A stretch of 21,598 nucleotides of DNA from JBEKZQ01 sp049509675 (GTDB lineage Bacteria > Planctomycetota > Planctomycetia > Pirellulales > Thermoguttaceae), in assembly GCA_049509675.1 (NCBI GenBank), contig JBEKZQ010000193.1, forward strand, positions 1-21,598, written 5' to 3'. The position numbers were made by a program, and so were the translations under genes. The notes beneath the pieces are model-generated. The model made no database searches. It was not told the DNA's origin and worked only from the letters and a program-made list of their open reading frames with translations. This document shows, piece after piece, positions 14,857 to 21,598 of the stretch (the stretch's first letter is position 1; each line of letters opens with the position of its first letter).

Positions 14857-17157
14857 TTAGGCGGTGTTTTGTTCGCGCGGTTCGCGCGGTTCCTTGGCCT
14901 CGCGCTGTTCCGGATACTTCAGCCGCCCGTGATACATGGCCGTCAGCGACATGACCATACTCCGCTCGATGGTGCGCAACTCGCGCAGGGTCAGGCCGCT
15001 TTCGTCGAACTGTCCGCCGTGCAAGCGCCGCTGCGCCAGGTCGCGGATCAGCCCCTCGATCCGCGCCGGCGTGGGATCGACCAGCGTGCGGGTAGCGCTT
15101 TCCACGGCGTCGGCCAGCATGAGCACGGCCGCTTCCTTGGTTTGCGGCTTGGGGCCCGGGTAACGGAAGGAGCTCTCGTCGACCTGCGTGCCGTTGGGAT
15201 TAGCATCCCTTTGCTTCTCCGCGCGATCGTAGAAGTATTCCACCAGCGTCGTGCCGTGGTGCTGGCCGATCAGGTCGATGATCGGCTGCGGCAGGCGATG
15301 CTGCCGGGCCAGGTCGGCGCCGTCCTTGATGTGGGCGATGATGACCAGCGTGCTCATGGCCGGCAGCAACGTGTCGTGCCGGCTGACCTCCGTGCCTTGG
15401 TTCTCCGCGAAATACCCCGGCTTGAGCATCTTGCCGATGTCGTGGAAATAGGCGCCCACGCGCACCAGCAGGCCGCGGGCCCCGATGCTGTCGGCGGCTG
15501 CCTCGGCGATGGAGCCGACGGTGATCGAGTGGTTGTAGGTGCTGGGGGCCCGGCGCACGAGTTCCTGGAGCAGCGGGTGGGTAATATCGCCCAACTCCAG
15601 CAGGCTCAGGTCGGTCAGCACGCCGAACAGGCGCTCGATGAACGGCAGCAGGCCGGTCATGACGAAGCCGGCGGCCACGGCCCACATGCCGCTGCGCAGG
15701 GCGTCCTCGAACACGGGCGTGCTGAGCACCTGGTTGTCGATCGCGTTCATCACGACGTCCAGCACGGCGGCCACGCAGCCCGCAAACAGACCCACGTAAA
15801 TCAGCTTGCTGCGGCTGCGGATCCGGCCCAGGCTCAGGCACACGGCGGTGGTCGTGCCGAACAGCAAGAGAAAGGCCGGCAGATTATGGCCGATCGCCAG
15901 GGTGATAATCCATGCCAGGACGCTGCTGAGGAGCAAGGCCAATTCCTGCCGGTAGACGATGGCCATCGTCATGCCGAACAGCAGCAAGGGCATGATTTCT
16001 CCGCGCCAGGGATCGGCGGCCGCCCAGCGTGCCAGGGCCACGGTGGCCACGGCCATCAGCAGCATGTTGCTCAGCCGCACTACGCTGGCCAGCGGGCCGC
16101 GCTGGCGAAAACGCATGTGGATGCCGCAGAGCACGAAGAGCAGGAAGATCACCAACAGCACGGCGCCGGCGCGGAGCACGCGCTGCGCCAGCGGCCGGCG
16201 GGCCAGAAAGGCCGCGTGCTCCAGGGCCAGCACTTCCATGCTCCGGTCGTCCAGCGGTTGCAATGCCTTGGCCAGCGGTTGTCCCACTTCATAAGGCTGC
16301 CACACGGTCTCCACGGCCTTGGCCTTGGCGTCGCGCATCTCTTGCGTTTGCGCAGGTTCCCACTGCAGCGTGCGCACCAGTGCCAGGCGGGGTTGCAGCC
16401 AGGCAAAGATCCGATCGGCCAGTTCCTTCGGCTTCACCTGGGCCAGCAGATTCTGATGGACGGCCGAGCCGTCGCCGATGAGCACGTCGCTGACTTTGAC
16501 GATTTCCTGCAAACTGGGGCTGTCAACGGGATGTACGTAGATCTCCGCCTGGTTCCCTTTATCGGTTCCTTCCGGAAGTTTGTCTAACAGGCCGTGCTTC
16601 TCCAGTGGCGCCAAGGCCTCGCGCACCGCCGCGTCGAGTCGATCGAGGCCCTTGCCCTGGGTGGCCAACAGCGCGCGGAACTGCTCGAACTGGGCCCGGT
16701 CGTCCTCGAAGGTCGGAGTGTGTCCTCCTTCTCCCAGCGGCCGGAATTGCCGCCATAGCTCGCGGTTGTATGATTTGGCCCCCAAGATCTGCACCAACGT
16801 GTTGTGCAGCGATGCGCGGAGTTGTTCCAGAGGCTTGGGGTCCAGGGCGAAGATCGACGGCACCTCGGCCCGGGCCCGTTGCCGCGCCGCGTCCGTGGCG
16901 GCGGTATCTTCCTGTTTGAAGGCCACGCCGGCGGTGATGTTCCGCTGCGGTGCGAACCCCTTGCGCCAGGGGGAGGGCGGATCCCAGGCGCGGATCACGC
17001 AACACATGGCCACGGCGGCCGCCAGGGCCAGGGCGATTCGCCCCAGCACGTCGCGGCGGCGCAAGCCGATCCACGCCCGCTCCCATTGGCCGGGAGGCAG
17101 CTCCAGCGCCGCAACGCGTTCCCCTCGTGACCGTTTTTGACCGCCGCTGGCCATCAT
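14857..17157 (-). CDS. pgpH: 7TMR-HD membrane phosphohydrolase (PgpH/YqfF-like)
   Basis: 766 residues. An N-terminal membrane anchor (40-55) is followed by an extracytoplasmic 7TMR-HDED-type domain (about 60-325). A block of about seven hydrophobic segments (330-510) leads to a cytoplasmic HD domain (about 535-745). The HD metal ligands are visible: His543 (STYNHSITV), His572-Asp573 (AYFHDIGKM), a later His (IIAHIKDGA) and HH (GQHHGT). In Firmicutes the family (PgpH) hydrolyses cyclic di-AMP; in planctomycetes the substrate is not established. The ATG overlaps the phoH stop as ATGA, so the two are translationally coupled. Confidence 0.92.
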   Translation of the reverse strand: MMASGGQKRSRGERVAALELPPGQWERAWIGLRRRDVLGRIALALAAAVAMCCVIRAWDPPSPWRKGFAPQRNITAGVAFKQEDTAATDAARQRARAEVPSIFALDPKPLEQLRASLHNTLVQILGAKSYNRELWRQFRPLGEGGHTPTFEDDRAQFEQFRALLATQGKGLDRLDAAVREALAPLEKHGLLDKLPEGTDKGNQAEIYVHPVDSPSLQEIVKVSDVLIGDGSAVHQNLLAQVKPKELADRIFAWLQPRLALVRTLQWEPAQTQEMRDAKAKAVETVWQPYEVGQPLAKALQPLDDRSMEVLALEHAAFLARRPLAQRVLRAGAVLLVIFLLFVLCGIHMRFRQRGPLASVVRLSNMLLMAVATVALARWAAADPWRGEIMPLLLFGMTMAIVYRQELALLLSSVLAWIITLAIGHNLPAFLLLFGTTTAVCLSLGRIRSRSKLIYVGLFAGCVAAVLDVVMNAIDNQVLSTPVFEDALRSGMWAVAAGFVMTGLLPFIERLFGVLTDLSLLELGDITHPLLQELVRRAPSTYNHSITVGSIAEAAADSIGARGLLVRVGAYFHDIGKMLKPGYFAENQGTEVSRHDTLLPAMSTLVIIAHIKDGADLARQHRLPQPIIDLIGQHHGTTLVEYFYDRAEKQRDANPNGTQVDESSFRYPGPKPQTKEAAVLMLADAVESATRTLVDPTPARIEGLIRDLAQRRLHGGQFDESGLTLRELRTIERSMVMSLTAMYHGRLKYPEQREAKEPREPREQNTA

Positions 17158-18122
17158 GGGTGCTGGCGATGCCGCTTTGCCGGCCCGCCCTCATAGGCAT
17201 TGACGATCTGCTGGACCAAGGGATGGCGGACGATGTCGCCGCGGCCGAGCTTCACGGACGCGAGCCCCTCGATCCCTGCTAAGCGTTCCAAGGCGTCCAC
17301 CAGGCCGCTCTTGGCATGTTCCGGCAGGTCGATCTGCGTGATATCGCCGGAGACCACGATCTTCGAGCCCTGGCCCATCCGCGTCAGGAACATCTTCATC
17401 TGCGAAACCGTCGTGTTCTGGGCCTCGTCCAGGATAATGAACGCGTCGTTCAGGGTCCGGCCGCGCATGTACGCCAGGGGAATGACCTCGATCAGGTCCT
17501 CTTCCGTGTAGCGTTTGATCATCTCGTGGTCCATCATTTCCCGCAAGGCGTCCATCAACGGTCGCAGATACGGGTTGATCTTGGCCTGCAGGTCGCCGGG
17601 CAAGAAGCCCAGGCTTTCGCCCGCTTCCACCGCCGGACGGACCAAAACCAGTTTGCGGATCCGCTCGGCCCGCAGGGCCGCCACCGCCGTGGCCACCGCC
17701 AGGTACGTCTTGCCGGTCCCGGCCGGGCCGTAGCACAACACCACGTCATTGTTGAGGATCGCCTCCACGTACCGGGCCTGACCGGGCGTTCTGGGCCGGA
17801 TCTGCCGGCCGGGCTTGAACACCGAAAGCGGCGACGGCTCGCTGGGCGACTTGCCCTCTTCTCCCTCTGCGGCGCCGGCCAAAACACGGCTGACATCCTC
17901 GCTGGCCAATTCGCCGTACCGGTCCGCATAGGCCCGAAGTTGTTCCAGGATCGCGGTGGCCCGGGCAACCGCGTGCTCCTCGCCCAACACGTGGATCCGG
18001 CCATCGCGCGCGGAAATGCTCACTCCCAACGCATCGCGAATTCGTCGGACGTGCTGATCGCAGGCCCCGAAAAGCGTTACCAGGGCCTTGGAGTTAAGAA
18101 CCGAGATGTCTGTTTCACTCAT
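17154..18122 (-). CDS. phoH: PhoH-family ATPase
   Basis: 322 residues from the ATG at 18122 (MSETDISV). A KH-like N-terminal region (about 8-70) precedes the PhoH ATPase/helicase-like domain. Walker A is GPAGTGKT (132-139) and Walker B is FIILDEAQ (228-235); the sensor segment VVSGDITQIDLP follows. PhoH proteins are linked to RNA processing and are often encoded next to YbeY, as here. The reading frame stays open to 18350, but that would overlap the 3' end of the upstream gene and adds residues unlike the family, so the shorter start is chosen. The ribosome-binding site at 18122 is weak. Its stop overlaps the next start by 4 bases. Confidence 0.92.
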   Translation of the reverse strand: MSETDISVLNSKALVTLFGACDQHVRRIRDALGVSISARDGRIHVLGEEHAVARATAILEQLRAYADRYGELASEDVSRVLAGAAEGEEGKSPSEPSPLSVFKPGRQIRPRTPGQARYVEAILNNDVVLCYGPAGTGKTYLAVATAVAALRAERIRKLVLVRPAVEAGESLGFLPGDLQAKINPYLRPLMDALREMMDHEMIKRYTEEDLIEVIPLAYMRGRTLNDAFIILDEAQNTTVSQMKMFLTRMGQGSKIVVSGDITQIDLPEHAKSGLVDALERLAGIEGLASVKLGRGDIVRHPLVQQIVNAYEGGPAKRHRQHP

Positions 18123-18282
18123 CCCAAACGCGTCAGCATCGCTCGCTGCCGCACCGGCCTTCAAAGGACTGGAGCCTATCATCAGTATACCGAATTTCGC
18201 GGCGGAAACACCAGCGGGGCGGCCGTGTTTTCGTAACTGCTTGCAGGCGAATATGTTATGGAGATACGGCAAGCTCTCTCGG

Positions 18283-18984
18283 CTACCGTTGCGGCTGGCC
18301 GTAGACTTCGATCCAATCCAGTCGCGAGCAGGCCGCGCTTCCGCCTCCAACCATCAGGTCGGTGCAGCCGATCTCCTCGACGCGGCTGAGGTCGGGGTTG
18401 TGGCAGGGCGCCCCTTCAATGATCTTGGCGATGTCGAGCTTGCGCCATTTTAGCGACGCAACCTGGAACTCCTTCACGTGCCAGTCCTGCGATTCTCCGT
18501 CCGATTGCTCGCTGACCAGCCAGGCGCCGTCAGCCAGCTTTAGGACAACCCGCAGTTGACGGAATCCCGATTGCTTGCTTCTCCAGCGGATCTTCGCCGG
18601 GCCGCTGAGGTCCGCCAGCCGCGACCTGTGGCGCAGGCTGACCGCCCAATTTCCTTCCGCCTCGCCCGACCAGACGTAATACGGATCGTCGGCTGGTTGC
18701 GGGTGGTGGCTCTTCTTGATGCCCGCTCGCCCCGGGCCGTGCAGGGTGAGGATAAGCTCCGGATTGGCGACGTGGGCTTGGGTGATGGGCGTTTCCGGCG
18801 GCGTTTCGCGCCAGTCCTCGCGAAAGAACAGCCCGCCGCTCGCTTGGCCCGGACTGTCCCCGTGCGCGTGGCGTCCGACCGCTTCGGCTGCCCGCGCCGG
18901 CTCGTTCGCGCCGGGTTCCACTCCAGCCGCCAGGCACAGCAGCCCGGCCAGCGCCGCACAGAAAGACAGTGGTGCATGTGGCAT
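18283..18984 (-). CDS. Secreted protein of unknown function
   Basis: 233 residues with an N-terminal signal peptide (PLSFCAALAGLLCLAAGVEP) and a strong ribosome-binding site (AAGGAG, 7 bases before the ATG). The mature part is rich in beta-strand and Trp, with DDPYYVWSGEAEGNWAVSLR, KIRWRSKQSGFRQLRVVLKL and SRLDWIEVYG as the last strands. That looks like a single jelly-roll or concanavalin-like domain. I recall similar uncharacterised proteins in planctomycetes but no function. It is followed after 160 bases by phoH on the same strand, but the gap suggests an independent unit. Confidence 0.8.
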   Translation of the reverse strand: MPHAPLSFCAALAGLLCLAAGVEPGANEPARAAEAVGRHAHGDSPGQASGGLFFREDWRETPPETPITQAHVANPELILTLHGPGRAGIKKSHHPQPADDPYYVWSGEAEGNWAVSLRHRSRLADLSGPAKIRWRSKQSGFRQLRVVLKLADGAWLVSEQSDGESQDWHVKEFQVASLKWRKLDIAKIIEGAPCHNPDLSRVEEIGCTDLMVGGGSAACSRLDWIEVYGQPQR

Positions 18985-19007
18985 TCGAATTCTCCTTATT
19001 GAAAAAA

Positions 19008-19021
19008 GGGGATAAGTCCAA
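19008..19021 (+). repeat. Short dispersed repeat ggggataagtccaa, copy 2
   Basis: Exact match to 12580-12593. It lies about 23 bases upstream of the secreted-protein gene start on the opposite strand and overlaps the region just past the toxin remnant. Confidence 0.55.
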
Positions 19022-19177
19022 TTATCGCTGTTCCCTTTCCCGTTTCGCCAATTCTCCGCGACGCAAAGAAGAAATAGCGGGGCTGACGCGCTGCGCTGGA
19101 TCTACGCCTTGACCGCCGGTCGAAAAACGTAGCGCTCTCAAACATACTCGCGATTGGGTGTCAAACACCACTCGCAC
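19022..19177 (-). pseudogene. Probable remnant of a PIN-domain toxin gene
   Basis: A 51-codon frame starts with GTG two bases after the antitoxin stop. It encodes VRVVFDTQ, then LRALRFSTGG. Intact PIN-family toxins of this type begin (M/V)RVVFDTN...ALLFS.GRL, so the first conserved block (with the Asp of the nuclease site) and the ALRFSTG block are still recognisable. The Asn after DT is changed and the rest is lost; a full PIN protein is about 130-140 residues. The remaining 30 codons (ending RRGELAKREREQR) do not resemble PIN. The position directly after an antitoxin gene is the normal place for the toxin. Confidence 0.5.
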
Positions 19178-19178
19178 G

Positions 19179-19415
19179 TCAGGCGTCATTCAGCAACGAC
19201 TCCAAACCGGCCGGCGTCAGCCCGCGCGCCGCGGCGTTTTTGCCGATCTCGTCCATGACGGTCTGAAGAGATTTTCGCGGAGGGGGCGAAATGGTCAGGT
19301 CTCGCAAGCGAAGGTCGAGCAGCAGTTGGATTTTGCATTGATCTTCCGGCGAGACTTGCGCAAAGGCCCTTGCCGCTTCTTCGCTAACTTGAATGGTGAG
19401 AGCGGCGGTGGCCAC
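19179..19415 (-). CDS. Small antitoxin-like protein
   Basis: 78 residues, starting at GTG with a GAGGAAGGA site upstream. ALTIQVSEEAARAFAQVSPE followed by KIQLLLDLRLRDL, and ending SLQTVMDEIGKNAAARGLTP then ESLLNDA, matches a family of small helical proteins in cyanobacteria and planctomycetes. That family usually sits upstream of a PIN-domain toxin. The downstream toxin frame is degraded, so this is probably an orphan antitoxin. It could still act as a repressor or as immunity to a related toxin elsewhere in the genome. Confidence 0.75.
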   Translation of the reverse strand: MATAALTIQVSEEAARAFAQVSPEDQCKIQLLLDLRLRDLTISPPPRKSLQTVMDEIGKNAAARGLTPAGLESLLNDA

Positions 19416-20089
19416 AAAAAAGCGTCCTTCCTCTGTGGACCAATTCCATGCAGAACTTTACCCCCATAATCTGCTCTCGTCAACCCCCGCTGGGACGCAT
19501 GCGGGCGGCCATGTTTGGCGGCTGGTGGCTAACGGGGGCCTGTGGACGGAGGGCGGTTCGGCCGGTATGCTCGCTGGTGCCTGGCCCCGGAACCACAGCG
19601 ATGATCTCGTTTGGTACAATTCTTTTCGATCACGAAGGCGTTGATCAGTTCATCGGCGATCTCATGGGCCAATCGGACACCTGAAGTGACAAGAGGGAAG
19701 TGACAACGGAGTGACGTCACTGATTACCCGCTGTCTGGTTTGCCAAAATCAGTGAAGCTTTTCCGGCCCTGGCGATTTATGTCTGAGATAGCTGTTAAAT
19801 ACGTCCGCTGGGGGGGCCGCTCAAAGAAAAAATCCTTGCAAGACTTGTAGCGTTTTGGTAGCATGTGGATATTCGTGGGTGCGACATGGGAAAGCCGTGA
19901 GATCCTCAGGCCGCACCTGGTGTGTATCTTTGACCCAGGCCCCACAGCAGGCAGCGCGGAATCGAAGGCCATTTGGCCCGATGCAGCTCTCAAGAGAGAG
20001 TCCCGCGCTGCAATCTGTTCTTGGCTGGGTACTCTCCCTTGTGTGCCATCCGTAGTTAACGCTGCGCGCAACTGGAGAGGAAACTACAA
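19416..20089. other. 674-base region without a recognisable gene
   Basis: Short open frames on both strands show no family signature or good ribosome-binding site. It holds a 9-bp perfect inverted repeat, TCACTGATT/AATCAGTGA (19717-19725 with 19747-19755), directly next to a gtgacgtcac palindrome (19711-19720). A possible promoter is listed separately. Confidence 0.6.
19837..19865 (+). promoter_or_regulatory. Possible promoter of the PEP-CTERM gene
   Basis: TTGCAA and TAGCAT are separated by 17 bases, giving a leader of about 220 bases before the ATG at 20090. Found by eye only. Confidence 0.3.
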
Positions 20090-21076
20090 ATGTTTGACAA
20101 GACGATGGTGCGAGGATTGTTGGCGGCGGCCCTGGTGGCCTCTGTTGCAACGGTGCAGGCCGAGACGATCACCATGGCCATGGTGACCGTGGGCGATCCG
20201 GGCAACGCGGCGGATACGACCGGCTACGGGGCGGTCGGGTATACCTACCAGATGGGCAAATACGACGTGACCGCCGCACAGTACACCGCTTTTCTCAATG
20301 CCGTTGCCCGGACGGGCGACCCATACGGTTTGTACAACTCGAACATGGCGGCGGACGCGTCATATGGTTGCGGCATTTCTCGATCCGTCACTTCGGGCAC
20401 CTACAGCTACGCGACCACCAAGAACGGCAATTTTCCGGTCAACTACGTTTCCTGGGGCGATGCGGCCCGATTCAGCAATTGGCTGCAAAATGGCCAGCCA
20501 AATGGGCTTGAAGGGAACGGCACGACGGAAACCGGGACCTACACGCTCAACGGCGACGTTTCCAGCTTGATGGAGGCGCGCAATCCCGGGGCGACCTATT
20601 TCATCCCATCGGAGAACGAATGGTATAAGTCGGCATATTACAAGGGCGGCGGCACCAACGCTGGATATTGGCAATACCCGACGAAGAGCAACACCGCGCC
20701 AAGCAACGTGCTCTCGGCATCCGGTACAAACAACGCGAATTTCGACAATAATGGTTACACCGACCCGACGAACTATCTGACGCCGGTCGGGTACTTCGCC
20801 GGATCGCCCGGGCCGTACGGTACGTACGATCAAGCTGGCGATGTTTCTCAGTGGACCGAAGCAGACGTCGGCGGTTCGTCGCGAGGTTTGCGTGGCGGGA
20901 CGTTCCTAAGCAGCTCGATCTACATGGAAGCCTCTGTCCGCTTCAACGTCATCCCCTCGGTCGAGGCCAGCAACCTAGGTTTTCGCGTTGCAAGTACCCC
21001 TGAGCCCGGTAGTATTGCCTTGTTGCTTGCGGGCGCGCTGGCGTTTGGGATCTGGAGACAACGCCGGAACGCCTGA
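20090..21076 (+). CDS. PEP-CTERM protein with formylglycine-generating-enzyme (SUMF1) fold, catalytic cysteines absent
   Basis: 328 residues with a strong ribosome-binding site (GGAGAGGAA). A signal peptide (residues 1-24, ending VQA) leads to an FGE-sulfatase/SUMF1 domain: GKYDVTAAQYTAFLNAV (56-72), FPVNYVSWGDAARFSNWL (115-132), IPSENEWYKSAYY (172-184), GDVSQWTE (250-257) and RGLRGGTF ... LGFRVAS. The C-terminus is a PEP-CTERM sorting tag: PEP at 304-306, a hydrophobic helix, then RQRR. It is expected to be processed by an exosortase (not encoded in this window) and exported or surface-anchored. True FGE enzymes have a cysteine pair after the RGGS motif. Here that region reads TFLSSSIYMEASVRF, and the only cysteine in the mature chain is Cys94, so it is probably a binding or structural protein. 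Confidence 0.9.
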   Translation: MFDKTMVRGLLAAALVASVATVQAETITMAMVTVGDPGNAADTTGYGAVGYTYQMGKYDVTAAQYTAFLNAVARTGDPYGLYNSNMAADASYGCGISRSVTSGTYSYATTKNGNFPVNYVSWGDAARFSNWLQNGQPNGLEGNGTTETGTYTLNGDVSSLMEARNPGATYFIPSENEWYKSAYYKGGGTNAGYWQYPTKSNTAPSNVLSASGTNNANFDNNGYTDPTNYLTPVGYFAGSPGPYGTYDQAGDVSQWTEADVGGSSRGLRGGTFLSSSIYMEASVRFNVIPSVEASNLGFRVASTPEPGSIALLLAGALAFGIWRQRRNA

Positions 21077-21089
21077 GGCGCTTGCATCC

Positions 21090-21107
21090 AGCCCGATTCA
21101 TCGGGCT
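21090..21107 (+). terminator. Hairpin terminator after the PEP-CTERM gene
   Basis: A perfect 7-bp stem AGCCCGA/TCGGGCT with loop TTCA lies 13 bases after the stop codon and is followed by TTCC. The T tract is short, so strength is uncertain. Confidence 0.55.
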
Positions 21108-21117
21108 TTCCGCCGTA

Positions 21118-21405
21118 GGCGGTTCTAGGCCCGTGCTTTTAGCACGGGTAGACCGCGCGACCGCGCTTTGCTCCGTCCGCTCGTCCGGTCCGCCCGCCGT
21201 CGGCGGCGGGCGGACCGGGTGAGCGGCGCGCGGGAGCGAGCATCTTTGCCAACCCGACGTGAACGTCGGGCCGAAGACCGCCTGCGGCGGGAAGGGTCGT
21301 GAACGACCCTGAAAACACCGTTTCCTCGCGTGGAGCTTGAAGCCGAGGAAACCGTGCCAAGCTCAGGGACTACCCGGTGCGTCCGGCCTGTCCGCCCTTG
21401 GGCGG
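21118..21405 (+). ncRNA. Candidate structured RNA: array of strong hairpins, possibly IscB-type omega RNA (HEARO-like)
   Basis: Successive stems seen directly: CCCGTGCT/AGCACGGG (21130-21137 with 21141-21148), extended outward by CTA/TAG and GCGGT/ACCGC; a 15-bp perfect stem (21185-21199 with 21204-21218, loop TCGG) enclosed by CGCTC/GAGCG and GCTCC/GGAGC; CCCGACG-TGAA-CGTCGGG (21253-21270); CCGCC-TGC-GGCGG (21278-21290); AGGGTCG-TGAA-CGACCCT (21293-21310); GTTTCCTCG/CGAGGAAAC (21320-21328 with 21344-21352); and CCGCCC/GGGCGG (21392-21405). Two stems share the same TGAA loop closed by C-G or G-C pairs. From memory, the order small GC hairpin, short A-rich linker, then GTGAAC-loop hairpin resembles the core of HEARO omega RNAs, which precede IscB nuclease genes. 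No IscB frame follows before the window ends. The strand is assumed. Confidence 0.45.
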
Positions 21406-21425
21406 CCAGCGATTCCAACGGGGGG

Positions 21426-21598
21426 GGAACAACGGGGTCGGGAGTCTTAAATTGGTGCGGCTTGGTTCAGATCGAGGGCGCTGTAACTCGACCAGCGGAA
21501 ATCTCCGTGGTGGCGCCGGCGGTGAGGGCGGCAGCTTGGAAATTTTATCCTGGCAAGAGGGCCGCGACAGCTTTCGCAGATTCAGGCCGCCGGCTCGG
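21426..21598. other. Right edge without a recognisable gene
   Basis: No frame with a ribosome-binding site or known motif was found. In particular, nothing resembles the start of an IscB or TnpB nuclease. Confidence 0.5.

Noticed and set aside
14386..16587. 733-residue plus-strand open frame opposite ybeY and the HD gene
   Set aside because: Composition is typical antisense shadow (Gln, His, Ala, Gly rich) and it has no motif; the minus-strand genes are certain.
18123..18350. 76 extra N-terminal codons for PhoH
   Set aside because: They overlap the end of the upstream gene and resemble no PhoH N-terminus; the shorter ATG at 18122 fits the family.
19448..19684. 78-residue plus-strand frame in the gene-poor region
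   Set aside because: No ribosome-binding site and no recognisable family; the 63-residue minus-strand frame at 19529-19720 was equally unconvincing.
21125..21418. 97-residue minus-strand frame over the hairpin array
   Set aside because: Arg/Ser-rich low-complexity translation of strong hairpins. I also considered a TnpB C-terminus on this strand and saw no zinc-finger cysteines or other TnpB motif.

Overview
The window looks like chromosomal DNA from a GC-rich planctomycete (Planctomycetota). This is inferred from three things: interspersed hairpin repeats of the type tagcccgaagcgcaagcgag that read through as SPSLALRAS or LARSASEG-like peptides, a secreted PEP-CTERM protein, and several lineage-typical proteins of unknown function (a DUF6786-like protein, a DUF104 fusion, a secreted protein at 18283-18984). 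No rRNA, tRNA, CRISPR array or intact transposase was seen.

Left third (1-5956). The 3' end of a CstA-type carbon-starvation/peptide transporter is followed by a large antisense N6-adenine DNA methyltransferase of the type ISP / IIG-like family. Its N-terminal nuclease domain appears to have been removed in frame, and the gene is bracketed by two nearly identical 25-bp direct repeats. Next come an APC-superfamily amino-acid permease with an unusual hydrophilic, coiled-coil-like insertion, and a small PilZ-like protein whose stop codon abuts the permease stop.

Centre (6117-12507). This is a polyamine neighbourhood. A deoxyhypusine-synthase-like protein and a DUF6786-like secreted protein lie on the minus strand. 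A saccharopine-dehydrogenase-fold homospermidine synthase and a PLP ornithine decarboxylase lie on the plus strand. The decarboxylase would supply putrescine. The two synthases, of unrelated fold and divergently transcribed, could both consume it. A UDP-glucuronate decarboxylase converges on the decarboxylase. Palindromic repeats have entered this block at three places, one of them inside a coding sequence just upstream of a signal peptide.

Right third (12636-18984). A conserved housekeeping cluster on the minus strand runs phoH, 7TMR-HD phosphohydrolase, ybeY, and a HlyC/CorC CBS-domain membrane protein, with 4-base start/stop overlaps at two junctions. It is followed by the DUF104-type fusion gene. 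YbeY carries Asp in place of the third zinc-ligand His. Upstream of phoH lies a secreted protein of unknown function.

Right edge (18985-21598). This part is gene-poor and accessory. It holds an orphan antitoxin-like gene followed by an apparent remnant of its PIN toxin, a 674-base gap, a PEP-CTERM protein with a formylglycine-generating-enzyme fold lacking the catalytic cysteines, and a dense ~300-base array of strong hairpins. That array resembles a structured RNA, possibly an IscB-type omega RNA (HEARO-like), with no nuclease gene visible. It is the strongest candidate for something undescribed here, together with the nuclease-less methyltransferase and the paired homospermidine-type synthases.
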